From Perkinsus olseni (lineage: Eukaryota > Perkinsozoa > Perkinsida > Perkinsidae): DNA of 50,101 nt. Both the position numbers and the translations under genes were made by a program. Every line of letters begins with the position of its first letter. Positions within the stretch are counted from its first letter, which is position 1. The DNA is taken from contig JABANP010000405.1 of NCBI GenBank assembly GCA_013115135.1, positions 1-50,101 of the forward strand. Direction: 5' to 3'. This document shows, piece after piece, positions 10,343-18,645 of the stretch. The notes under the pieces were generated by a model that was not told the origin of the DNA, did no database searches, and saw only the letters and a list, made by a program, of their open reading frames with translations.

Positions 10343-10951
10343 GTGGTGATGGATGGCTGCTCGGCCCCGGGTCAGAAGTCGGGGAAACGCACGGCAGAAG
10401 CGGCCGTTCGGAGAAACTCCGAGAAGAGGGCCAGGCAGCGTGATAGCTGGAGGGAGGCGGAAGAAGTGCGGTCTTGCCTCTCCAGTTTGGAGACTAAAGC
10501 CCAAGATTTAAGAAGAGAGTGGGAGAGAAGCCAGGTTGAGGGTCTGACAGATGGTACTGCTGGGCCAGGTTTCTGCCCTTGGTCTATTCAGTATGGGCCA
10601 CGAACGCGGGTTCAGTCGGCATTGATTGACGTACTCGAGGACAAGATTGAGGACTTTGCTGAAACCAACTCTGGAAAGTTCGTCCGCAGGTGGTCCGTTC
10701 TGCCACGAGGAGAGCAAGGAGGCTTTGATTGGACTGGTGTGGAGCGTGATGTTGATGAGTTGGCAGATCAGTTAAGAACCGAGTGGTGTGCTATTATCAA
10801 AGTGGATGGTCGTACCGCCCGGTCAGGTTCTCCTTTGAGGCCTCTACTGCTAAAGGAGCTCGCCTTGATATTCAACCCGAACTTCCCTGAGGACTGGAAT
10901 GTCATCGACCAGATTGACCAGGGGGTGAACATAGGTGAGAGAGCATATTGA
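10343..10951 (+). CDS. Pre-RT domain of the DIRS-like Pol
   Basis: The 202-residue frame has a basic, coiled-coil N-terminus (SEKRARQRDSWREAEEVRSC) and a folded-looking remainder ending DWNVIDQIDQGVNIG. In DIRS- and Ngaro-type elements a comparable segment (line of the type W-x-x-x-I-x-x-G-x-x-I-G) precedes RT. It overlaps the RT frame by 17 bp and the RT frame is in the +1 phase. The two read as one polyprotein if a +1 shift occurs near 10935. The first codon is uncertain: 10343 is a non-AUG start and an ATG follows at 10349. Confidence 0.5.
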   Translation: MVMDGCSAPGQKSGKRTAEAAVRRNSEKRARQRDSWREAEEVRSCLSSLETKAQDLRREWERSQVEGLTDGTAGPGFCPWSIQYGPRTRVQSALIDVLEDKIEDFAETNSGKFVRRWSVLPRGEQGGFDWTGVERDVDELADQLRTEWCAIIKVDGRTARSGSPLRPLLLKELALIFNPNFPEDWNVIDQIDQGVNIGERAY

Positions 10952-12110
10952 AAAGTCCACGTGTTGGCCACAGTATAAGGCTAAGGACGTGCCAGGTCAC
11001 CCCGTCTCCCTGCTCGAGCGAGAGACGTTCCGGAGTTACCGGTCAGCGGAGAGTGACGAGGGTCGGGAGATCGTTACTCGGTGTTTGGAGGAAGAAGTCA
11101 GAAAAGGCTATTTACGAAAAGAGCCGGATCCGAATCAGTTGCCAGAAGATGCGATCGTGAGTAAGGTGGCGCTCCTCGAGAAGCCGGGGAGAATCCCGCG
11201 GGCGTATAGGATGATATGTGACCTCAGGCGCAGCGGGGTAAATGATCTTATCAAAGGGAGCGGTAATCTGGAAGACACGGCGTCACTGCCGGGCCTCCGT
11301 GCGGTGTCTCTGGTCGTATCTCAGGCGGTGGAAAAGTTTAAAGTGAGTTCCCGCTTCATAGAACTAGACGCTTCGGAGGCGTTCCGCCACATCTCGGTCC
11401 ACGTAAGAGACCGAGTGTACTTGTACCTCAGTGCCGTGGATGATAAAGGGGAGAGGCAGCTGTATCGGAATTTACGAATTCCCTTTGGTTTGGTATCCAG
11501 CCCCATTTGGTGGATAAGAACCTATAGTATGTGCTACAGGCTGCTGAGAGCAATCCTTCGCATACTGTGCACCTTGTATGTAGATGATGGAGTCTTCGAG
11601 TCGGCGGCGCATCGCTGCTTTGACGACTACATATCATTGATCTTGGTGTCAAGGGTCGTGGGTGTGAGGTCGGAATTGGCTAAAGCTCGCATATCGGTGA
11701 GTCCAAGAACGATGGGTTCCCAGTGGTTTTCCGTGGCGACTCAGGATTCGGTTGATATGAAGGTAGAGATCCCTGAGGATAAGATCACTCTCGTCTGCCA
11801 GCAAGGCGACCTTCTTCTCCATGAAGCCGCGAAGAAAGAGAAGGTAGACGTCAGAGACGTCGAAAGTTTATTAGGGCGACTCTCGTGGTGCTCTCAGACC
11901 TTTACGCGCTATCGGTGTCATCTATCCGACATATATTCATGGTGCCACAAGGTTAAATCAGAGCACGAGCGGTGCGCCGGTGCGGTATGCGTTCCTCGGC
12001 GAGAGAGCGGCGAGCAAGGTGTCGTTACTGCTGAATGCTCTTCGTACGCCGGAGGTTCGGGCGTCGTCACTTCAGGAGATTCTCGGATTCGGGAGGCGCG
12101 GCTCGACTAA
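10935..12110 (+). CDS. Reverse transcriptase of a DIRS/Ngaro-like retroelement
   Basis: Clear RT blocks in order: VALLEKPGRIPRAYRMICDL (fingers), FIELDASEAFRHISV (catalytic D-x-x-x-A-F strand), NLRIPFGLVSSPIWW (the P-F-G-L block) and LCTLYVDDGVF with the two catalytic Asp at about 11580-11585, then SELAKARISVSPRTMGSQWF (thumb primer grip). The P-F-G-L-x-S-S-P and YVDD spacing, together with the tyrosine recombinase downstream, puts it in the DIRS order and not among LTR elements. The C-terminal 35 residues after about 12000 are out of phase with RNase H. The domain itself is uninterrupted, so this part is the best-preserved section of the element. Confidence 0.8.
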   Translation: MREHIEKSTCWPQYKAKDVPGHPVSLLERETFRSYRSAESDEGREIVTRCLEEEVRKGYLRKEPDPNQLPEDAIVSKVALLEKPGRIPRAYRMICDLRRSGVNDLIKGSGNLEDTASLPGLRAVSLVVSQAVEKFKVSSRFIELDASEAFRHISVHVRDRVYLYLSAVDDKGERQLYRNLRIPFGLVSSPIWWIRTYSMCYRLLRAILRILCTLYVDDGVFESAAHRCFDDYISLILVSRVVGVRSELAKARISVSPRTMGSQWFSVATQDSVDMKVEIPEDKITLVCQQGDLLLHEAAKKEKVDVRDVESLLGRLSWCSQTFTRYRCHLSDIYSWCHKVKSEHERCAGAVCVPRRESGEQGVVTAECSSYAGGSGVVTSGDSRIREARLD

Positions 12111-12600
12111 GTGTGTCCTAGTGACCGACGATTTCTGAAAGCAGAACGAGATGCTGGTTCTGCGCGTCCAGTAAGGATGTGGCAGCCCTTCTTGGTCCGA
12201 TAGAACTCAAGTCAGGGGACATAGGGGTGCTGGAGTTACTGGCTGCGATTACTGCCGTCTTGGTTGCGGAGAGCGTCCCGTACAGTGGAACGCCGGTATT
12301 CACAGTGCTGAGTGACAACGTTTCGACGGTCGAGGCACTCAACAAAGGAACCAGTCGATCGGGCAGGATGGCAAGTATGTTGGCAAAATTGGCGGCCTTA
12401 GGAAAAATCACCGTGCGATTCGGGCTTTCCATTTGCCGGGAGTTGAGAATCGTGTGAGCGATCAACTTTCGCGTGGAGGTGCCCCCCGTTCGTCAGTGGC
12501 CGGAGTGCTCGATGCGAGGATTGATGTCCACCCGATCGTGGACAGGTTACAGAAGGTGGATGCGATGCAGCTGTCGTTGTGTCTGAGTAACGAGTAGTGA
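12000..12600 (+). pseudogene. RNase H domain of the DIRS-like element, frameshifted
   Basis: The four acidic positions are visible but in different phases: TKCVLVTDDF (about 12109-12137), IGVLELLAAITAVLVAE (about 12226-12270), FTVLSDNVSTVEALNKG (12299-12349) and FHLPGVENRVSDQLSRGG (about 12427-12482). The set D-E-D-D, with the H-x-P-G-x-x-N-x-x-x-D-x-L-S-R ending, is the RNase H signature of DIRS/Ty3-type Pol. At least two indels break it. RNase H removes the RNA strand during reverse transcription. Confidence 0.7.
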
Positions 12601-12720
12601 CTGTTTCGGTTTTGATAACAAGGTGATGATCGTGCTGAGGGCGATGTTGAGTTGGCTACGGGGGTGAATAGATAGGGGGACAGTGTCTCAGTCAGGGCGT
12701 GCGTAGCTGCCTTACAAGGC

Positions 12721-13870
12721 ATGGATTGCGATATGGCCCTTCGGGTTCACACCCTTCTGGCGTCGTCGTCGCCCCGGGTGTATGCGGGCACAAGGACTCA
12801 GCCATCTTCGGTGAGGCGGTTCGGTGAGAAGAGGGTCCCTACCGGTGGAAAACTACGTGTCTACATTAGCAGATCCAGCACGTATACGTACGGGCCGTTG
12901 CGGAAGGCGATCCGTGTGGTGGGTAGCCGCAACCGGCAAATCCCGACTGTAGACCCTGATACTATCAGTGCCGTGGTGTCCGCGGCGCATGCGCCGTCTA
13001 CGGCAAGGAAGTATAACTCCGTGCTGTCTCGCTACGAGAGCCTCATGGTCCGCATGCAAATGGAGCCATGGCCAGTTCGGGGGATATCGTTAGTCACGTA
13101 TATCACGGCACTCACCAGAGAGGCGAAGGTGCAGTTCGGCACCATTAAGGATTACGTTCAGAAGGTCCGCTGTGCCGGCGTTCTAGAGCATGGCCGGCTC
13201 AGCGACCAGGAGTCTGAACTGGTGCCTTTAGCCCAGAAGAGCACGCACATTGTCAAAAAGGGATCTGAGGGTCTTATCTAGCTTGGTACCTCGAAGCGGG
13301 AATAGAGGAGTACCGTTCGCATATATCATTGGAGTGGCCGGCTTGTTCCGATTGCGGGAATTAGTTGAATTGAAATGGAAAGATATAGTGTGGTCACGGT
13401 GCGAGAGTGGTGAGCCTTGTGTGGTAGTCCAAATAAGAAGGGCCAAATCAGACCAAGTGGGGCGTGGGAGAAGCGTCAACATTGGCTGCTGCCGGGGGAG
13501 CAGCGGCGACTGCGAGATAGGTGTATGCCCATATCACCGACTCTGCCAATGGTGGGAAAAGGTTGCTATTACGAGCAACAAATTCCGGGGCAGTGTGTTT
13601 GCTGGAACATATGAGGACCTCCGTCGGGACATATGCGAATTGGTAGTAGCAGTATGTGGAGAATCAGATTCCGAGGGTCGCTCGACGACTCATAGCATGA
13701 GGAGGACGGGAACATGGTTACTTTTGAATGGTGGGTCCAGGCTAGATGAGGTGGTGGAGTTTGGCCGATGGTCAGACCCTAGATGCATCCTATCGGCTTA
13801 TGCTCAAGATCATCATGACGTGCGTTCACGCCACTCGAGCTTTGCGAGGCTGCTGGGAACCGATGACTGA
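12721..13870 (+). CDS. Tyrosine recombinase of the DIRS/Ngaro-like element (two overlapping frames)
   Basis: Frame one (12721-13281) carries the helical core-binding domain: SAAHAPSTARKYNSVLSRYE then LVTYITALTREAK. Frame two (13250-13870, +1 phase, 32-bp overlap) carries the catalytic domain with FRLRELVELKW (Arg I), VQIRRAKSDQ (Lys), THSMRRTGT (H-x-x-R), EFGRWSD (His/Trp position) and CILSAYAQ (the Tyr nucleophile). All five catalytic positions are present. In DIRS, PAT and Ngaro elements this enzyme replaces DDE integrase and inserts circular cDNA without target duplication. No N6-adenine methyltransferase domain is seen between RNase H and recombinase, so PAT or Ngaro organisation fits better than DIRS1. 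Confidence 0.78.
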
Positions 13871-14997
13871 GCATCGTGCCGAAACAGTCGAGTAAGATAA
13901 CCTCCCGAATGTTTCTTTGTGGCAAGTGACTCTATCGTAGGCCTTCGGGTTGTGTTGGTAGTAGCAGAAAACGGTATGGTCGCTCGTTGCGCCACAACGA
14001 CCGCGTTGGGGACCCGGGTAAGGCCCCCGTCATGCAGGGAACCTTATCGGGGCTGCTCCTTTCTGCGCACAGCTTAGGTCGGGTAAGAGTTGGTATACCC
14101 CGTTTCACAAAGAGCATGCTGCCTTCTACGTGTAGAGCCAGACGTGTCCGCAGTACGAGCAGCGCGTAGTCGTGTGTCGCAGCTCACGTCCCGCAGGACC
14201 ACTGGCGAGGGTGCGGTATCGCCACCAGGGTTTCCTAGCGACGTCATCGGTGGACCCCATGAGGACCAACCGGGCTCACCGGCCGACGGCGCGTGACTTA
14301 GTGTCACGAGTGGTTCTTAGTGTGTGTGTTATCCCGACGGGATGACGCGCCCTGACCCTACTGGGTCAAGAGCGACGGTCGGCTACGAGTTACGGTCTGC
14401 GGCGTTCAGTTAGGTCGCTAGAGGTCGTCACCTGAGAGGTTGACCTGCCGCGGAAGGGCGGTGATGTGATCGGAGTGGTTAGCATATGGTGCGATCCGGG
14501 ATCCTGATCGTACCAAGGCAACACGGCAATGGTCCCGAGGAAGTGATAGGGAGAGTTTCCCTAGGTGATGCGAGGCAACACCTGACCGGCAGGACAACCC
14601 GTAGTTGAGTAACTCAACTTGAGTTGCAGAGCAGTGGTGACTGCTAGGTGCGTCCGTCCGACGGACTCCGTCAGATATCGGCGACAGATAGAGCAGTAAC
14701 CGTGCGGGATGTCGGCCGGAGTATACGGTGGGGTGACGCGGGGGCATTGCCGCTACGGTTATTCGTCAAGAGGATGGGCGCGCTTCGGGTGGACCATACG
14801 CCGTCACGGCTGTCGTCACGGACGCCTCCTTCCAAGGCTCAGACAATGTCGGGCTGGAATGGACGCCTAGCTGTCACGTCTCGAGGTACGCCTCGCACGG
14901 GGTCTCGTACCATACGGGTCTCGCGGTTGGTTGTGGCTTGAGACTCAAGCGAGGGTGAGAGGCCTCTATCCCGTTAGACGCGGGTTTGTGCGAGTTG
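13871..14997 (+). other. GC-rich non-coding 3' region of the DIRS-like element
   Basis: No credible coding frame is found in these 1.1 kb. The sequence is GC-rich, unlike the simple repeats further right, and has short palindromes such as GACCCTACTGGGTC (14353-14366) and TCCGTCCGACGGACTCCGTC near 14653-14672. It lies between the recombinase and the first ~165-bp repeat and is most simply the element's long 3' untranslated and terminal-repeat region. Confidence 0.4.
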
Positions 14998-15163
14998 GGG
15001 GGACTAGAGATGAGATGACTGTGTGGTCAATACGCGAGTAGCTATCCCACTACAGTCACGCTCAGCCTCTGGTCTGTATTGCCAAACTCAGGCCCCGGTT
15101 TTCGGGCCGCGGGTTTGAGGTTTGGTCAATACCTCTCCCATCACCAGCGTCTATGGGATTTCT
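14998..15163 (+). repeat. ~165-bp direct repeat, copy 1
   Basis: This copy starts GGGGGACTAGAGATGAGATG and ends CAGCGTCTATGGGATTTCT. It is repeated at 18481-18645 with only two substitutions seen by eye. It is internally palindrome-rich (CCCCGGTTTTCGGGCC). Candidate terminal repeat of the DIRS-like element. Confidence 0.85.
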
Positions 15164-15239
15164 ATAGGAGAGAAATACGGCACGGTTTCTTGGAGGAGAA
15201 ATCGATTAGCTGGGGATAGAACCCTGGCTTGTCTGCGAA

Positions 15240-15561
15240 TGTCAAGGTATACGGGGTTGTAGAGTATACTAAGTGTTACAGGAACCGTCCAATCAGGGAT
15301 AAGATAACGCAACAAATACCTTGCACCTTGATACGCACTTGTACGAATACAAGAAGCGTCGATTACGTACGAATAGTCTACGAATACCGATACGAATGCA
15401 GCACGTATGAAGCACTCTATAGCTTCAGCACAGCTTAGCGAAATTGAGCTACCGTATCCATATCACAATGGTCACAGAAATTGTCTACTTATTCCAGGCC
15501 GAAGGTTTTATGGCGCGTGACGGAATATTGTGGCGCATGACGACTAACTCGTCCAACAACA
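15240..15561 (-). repeat. 3' LTR (322 bp)
   Basis: The plus-strand copy runs from TGTCAAGGTATACGGGG to GTCCAACAACA. It matches 17984-18305 over its full length with a handful of substitutions. It is next to the polypurine tract, so it is the 3' LTR in the element's own orientation. Confidence 0.92.
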
Positions 15562-15577
15562 TCTCCTCCCCGCAAAA
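15562..15577 (-). promoter_or_regulatory. Polypurine tract adjoining the 3' LTR
   Basis: Sense strand reads TTTTGCGGGGAGGAGA directly before the LTR's TGTTG. This is the expected place and composition of the plus-strand primer. An exact 16-nt copy lies at 16369-16384. Confidence 0.8.
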
Positions 15578-16604
15578 CCTAGACGGCCAAATAAGTATAC
15601 AAAAACAGAAAAGAATAAAATTATCTCTCTTCATCATCATCTTCATCAGAGTTACTTCGTCATACCAGTCGGGCCGAAAACAGCGATTAGCTTCCACACC
15701 AGTGAAGTCATCCATAAGGTGCTCATAACTACTGGCCGGAGTCGGAGTAGACGGGTCTTCTTGACGAACAGCACTCCAAGAAGTAGTTGTGGTAGACTTT
15801 TTAGGTTTCTCAAGCGATTGCCCAAGAAAGCATGAGAGCTCCAATCAGCAATCAGATCCTGATTCGGGTATCTGCGAGTCGAAAAACCGTCTAAGATCAG
15901 ATAAACTCGCGTAAGCATGTGCGCGCTAACAGTAAGTCACGCACAATCAAAAGTACAAAAACAACACATGACTTAATTAATACGGCCTCAACTGTACCAC
16001 TCGCAGGCAGGCACAGGAGTCCTAACATAAAGGAACGATCCTTGAATAAGCGCTCAAACCAAATAGTGCACAATTATAGCAAACCGATCGGAAATTCATT
16101 AACACGCGTAAACGAAAAGAGACAGGATCCCTGTCATCACGAAGACAAACTCTCACGACGAGACTAACAACTGTCAGGCCGAAGAGAAGAGTCTCATCAA
16201 ACTCAGATACGTATCATAGAGGACAGCTAGCTTACAACCGGCGCCACGGTTACCACGGTAACAGGATGCCATCGCATCACACCATAACGATCGTGACACC
16301 TCGTGTCAACGATAAGACACAGAACGAGTAAAAATTGAAAGAGAGGGGGTTACACTAGCCCTCATACTTCTCCTCCCCGCAAAATTCTAACAGGGCCGAA
16401 GAAGGATTTTCACAGTAGTTACTCGTAGCCTCCTCGGGGAGTATATCGACTTGTCGGGAGCTTCCTAGGGGGCCGACTTGTACGTCCACCTCTGGTCGCA
16501 CATACTGGACTTCCGGCAAGCAGGCCAGACTCATAAGTCCACTTCAACGGAGAAGCCTCCGCAAGAAGGTGAGGCGCCTTTGCCTCTACCGGATCAGATT
16601 GTTC
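15578..16604 (-). other. Non-coding or decayed 3' interior of the compact LTR element
   Basis: No recognised domain. Minus-strand frames at 15918-15652 and 15844-15485 are open but show nothing familiar. The segment contains a second polypurine-like tract at 16369-16384 and shows where pol would be expected but is absent. Confidence 0.5.
16369..16384 (-). promoter_or_regulatory. Internal copy of the polypurine tract
   Basis: Sense TTTTGCGGGGAGGAGA, identical over 16 nt to the tract at 15562-15577, about 800 bp upstream in the element's orientation. It could be a central polypurine tract or the scar of an internal deletion or duplication. Confidence 0.6.
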
Positions 16605-16982
16605 CTAAGGTCGTTGACTACCAGTTGAAGACGAAGGAGTCTCCAACAAAAATAACGGAGTAGACGAAGCCAGGCCAGTACCAGAGTCATCCGGGTAGTA
16701 CACGAACCTTGAATGCGGGTCATCCATTGAGGAAACCACATACACGTTCCTACCGGCTCCAGCTGGCAAGTATTCCGGGTAGGACCAGTTAAGGAGGCAC
16801 CCGTCACCACATTCAGAGCGGCGGGCCGAAGAAGCATACACCTGCACCATTGAAGTCAAGTTAGCCGCCTGAACCGGGTGCTCCATAAACCATGGAAGAC
16901 GTGGGGCCGAACTAGAAGGCCAGTGACCAACAATCCTTGTAGGAGACTCAGAGTATCGAATATCCAGCTCAAAGTGGTTCAA
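16605..16982 (-). CDS. Unrecognised ORF after the protease in the compact LTR element
   Basis: A 125-residue frame begins MNHFELDIRYSES and overlaps the protease stop by 4 bp in another phase. It has no RT motif. In autonomous elements the protease-RT linker lies here, so it may be the leftover of that linker, ended by a stop at 16605. Confidence 0.4.
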   Translation of the reverse strand: MNHFELDIRYSESPTRIVGHWPSSSAPRLPWFMEHPVQAANLTSMVQVYASSARRSECGDGCLLNWSYPEYLPAGAGRNVYVVSSMDDPHSRFVYYPDDSGTGLASSTPLFLLETPSSSTGSQRP

Positions 16983-17353
16983 CTTGAACCGTTCAAGAAG
17001 TCGTGACCCAAGATAACGTCATAAGCCAGAGAATCCACGACCAGGGCCGAAACAGGGAACGGAATCCTTGGCTCATCCTCACCAGGATGAATGCCTTGAC
17101 GAGCATTATCACAATCATAAACTTCTACCGTGAGCGAGACCACACCAACAATCTTACAAATAGATCTATCAATAGTCATAAGAGCAGGACCAGCAACGGG
17201 CCGAATAGTCACCCCCTTAGGTAATACCTTTTCAGCAACCATATTAGAACAACAGCCAGTATCCACCAGGCAACGTAGGGGCCCAAGACGTTGTTGATCG
17301 GAGATTAAGTCAGGAAAGAGAAATAAACCATTGTCTCTCCCAAAAGGGATCAA
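16979..17353 (-). CDS. Retropepsin of the compact LTR element
   Basis: The 124-residue frame contains LRCLVDTGCCSNMV, a D-T-G active site with the preceding hydrophobic strand, and about 80 residues later YDVILGHDFLNG, the I-L-G-x-D-F-L block typical of LTR-retroelement proteases. Spacing is right for one retropepsin monomer. It follows the zinc-knuckle Gag and is the only enzyme the element encodes. Confidence 0.75.
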   Translation of the reverse strand: MIPFGRDNGLFLFPDLISDQQRLGPLRCLVDTGCCSNMVAEKVLPKGVTIRPVAGPALMTIDRSICKIVGVVSLTVEVYDCDNARQGIHPGEDEPRIPFPVSALVVDSLAYDVILGHDFLNGSS

Positions 17354-17391
17354 TTCAACCTTAGGCGCTCGTGGGCTGTCAGACGAGCGCC

Positions 17392-17667
17392 CTAGAAGTT
17401 TCCCGACACACCAGCCGACTTCTGACCATCAATAGAACCACGGAGAGCCGCCAACATGGAACACTTACGGGCCAAATGGTCCTTGGCACCGCATACGAAG
17501 CAACCCTCACTAAACTTCTTGTGGGGACAGTCCTTCAACCAATGCTCACCACCACATAAGAAGCACTTCTTAGGATGCATTGCCGCCGCGAGCCTTCGCT
17601 CTTGCTGGTCAAATAGCTTCTCTAGCGGACCGACCAAAGCTCGGATCATACTAGAAGGAGGACCCAT
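17392..17667 (-). CDS. Gag nucleocapsid with two zinc knuckles (compact LTR element)
   Basis: The 91-residue frame has CFLCGGEHWLKDCPH and CFVCGAKDHLARKC. The second is a canonical C-x2-C-x4-H-x4-C knuckle; the first has C-x2-C-x3-H-x4-C spacing. An upstream helical piece (LEKLFDQQERRLAAAMHPKK) looks like the end of a capsid domain. The frame continues upstream at 17928-17698 but is interrupted by four stop codons, so Gag is broken or read through. Confidence 0.72.
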   Translation of the reverse strand: MGPPSSMIRALVGPLEKLFDQQERRLAAAMHPKKCFLCGGEHWLKDCPHKKFSEGCFVCGAKDHLARKCSMLAALRGSIDGQKSAGVSGNF

Positions 17668-17697
17668 AGTATGGGTCCCATACCATCATCACTACCC

Positions 17698-17928
17698 TTA
17701 GTAGCGTCTGCTTGCGATTCTTGAACCAGCAGAACCTCTACCAGAATCATAACCAGCCTCTCTTAAGGCCCTCACTACCTCATTGTGAGCTACGGTGCTA
17801 CCTCGGGCCGTATCACGAGCCATACCAGCCACTTCGTCCGAGGCTCCCATATCCTTATACTGGTTAAAGGTGGCCGTCGCAACTTCATCCACATTCTTCT
17901 CAGTCGTAGGAAAGTCACCAGATACCAT
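17698..17928 (-). CDS. N-terminal Gag segment of the compact LTR element
   Basis: A 76-residue frame beginning MVSGDFPTTEKNVDEVATAT lies just inside the primer-binding site and in the same phase as the knuckle frame. It is helical and charged with no recognised motif, and ends in stops at 17698 and just after. As the first frame after the leader it is most likely the start of Gag. Confidence 0.5.
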   Translation of the reverse strand: MVSGDFPTTEKNVDEVATATFNQYKDMGASDEVAGMARDTARGSTVAHNEVVRALREAGYDSGRGSAGSRIASRRY

Positions 17929-17964
17929 ATTTATAACCGATAGTAACGCTTAGTAGTAGAACAA

Positions 17965-17977
17965 GGAGCTGCTACCA
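17965..17977 (-). promoter_or_regulatory. Primer-binding site
   Basis: Sense TGGTAGCAGCTCC starts 6 nt after the 5' LTR end. TGGTAGCAG is complementary to the 3' end of eukaryotic initiator tRNA-Met (…CUGCUACCA). Beyond nine bases the match depends on the host tRNA, which is not in the window. Confidence 0.7.
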
Positions 17978-17983
17978 ATTAGA

Positions 17984-18305
17984 TGTCAAGGTATACGGGG
18001 TTGTAGAGTATACTAAGTGTTACAGGAACCGTCCAATCAGGGATAAGATAACGCAACCAATACCTTGCACCTTGATACGCACTTGTACGAATACAAGAAG
18101 CGTCGATTACGTACGAGTAGTCTACGAATACCGATACGAATGCAGCACGTATGAAGCACTCTATAGCTTCAGCACAGCTTAGCGAAATTGAGCTACCGTA
18201 TCCATATCACAATGGTCACAGAAATTGTCTACTTATTCCAGGCCGAAGGTTTTATGGCGCGTGACGGAATATTGTGGCGCATGACGACTAATTCGTCCCA
18301 CAACA
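17984..18305 (-). repeat. 5' LTR (322 bp)
   Basis: Partner of 15240-15561. It is the 5' LTR because the primer-binding site lies next to its inner end. It should carry the element's promoter, but I could not single out a TATA box with confidence. Confidence 0.92.
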
Positions 18306-18480
18306 CGAACCTGGTTGGATATCGGGCGTGCGCTAAGTTGGATTCGGGCACGAAACGCATGAATGGTGCGGAGGTAGGAATCCTTCGGAAGCTCCAGGCG
18401 CGGCTTCGCAACGTCTTCCAGGAGGTCATGGTGCCCCTCGGCACTGATTTTTTTTTCCTCAAAAAATAATCCCTTGATGT

Positions 18481-18645
18481 GGGGGACTAGAGATGAGATG
18501 ACTGTGTGGTCAATACGCGAGTAGCTATCCCACTGCAGTCACGCTCAACCTCTGGTCTGTATTGCCAAACTCAGGCCCCGGTTTTCGGGCCGCGGGTTTG
18601 AGGTTTGGTCAATACCTCTCCCATCACCAGCGTCTATGGGATTTC
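18481..18645 (+). repeat. ~165-bp direct repeat, copy 2
   Basis: Near-identical to 14998-15163 (for example CCCACTGCAG here versus CCCACTACAG there, and CTCAACCTC versus CTCAGCCTC). Same orientation. If the LTR insertion is removed, the two copies are separated by about 250 bp. Confidence 0.85.

Larger units (their letters stand above)
9078..15239 (+). mobile_element. DIRS/PAT/Ngaro-like tyrosine-recombinase retrotransposon (boundaries uncertain)
   Basis: Gag-like protein, RT, RNase H and tyrosine recombinase occur in this order on the plus strand, which defines a YR retroelement. Known relatives end in inverted or split direct repeats, not LTRs. A ~165-bp repeat occurs at 14998-15163 and again at 18481-18645, beyond the younger LTR insertion at 15240-18305. 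These could be B1/B2 repeats, but I found no partner (A1) at the 5' side, so the ends are provisional. Several indels show this copy is not active as it stands. Confidence 0.6.
15240..18305 (-). mobile_element. Compact non-autonomous LTR retrotransposon, complete ends
   Basis: Two near-identical 322-bp LTRs (15240-15561 and 17984-18305) bound 2.4 kb encoding only Gag-like and protease pieces on the minus strand. The element is flanked by CGAA on both sides (15236-15239 and 18306-18309), a 4-bp target duplication. In sense orientation each LTR begins TGTTG and ends TTGACA. A primer-binding site and a polypurine tract sit in the expected places. No RT, RNase H or integrase motif is present, so it must rely on enzymes from another element if it moves. 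The LTRs differ at only a few positions, so insertion was recent compared with its decayed neighbours. Confidence 0.88.
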
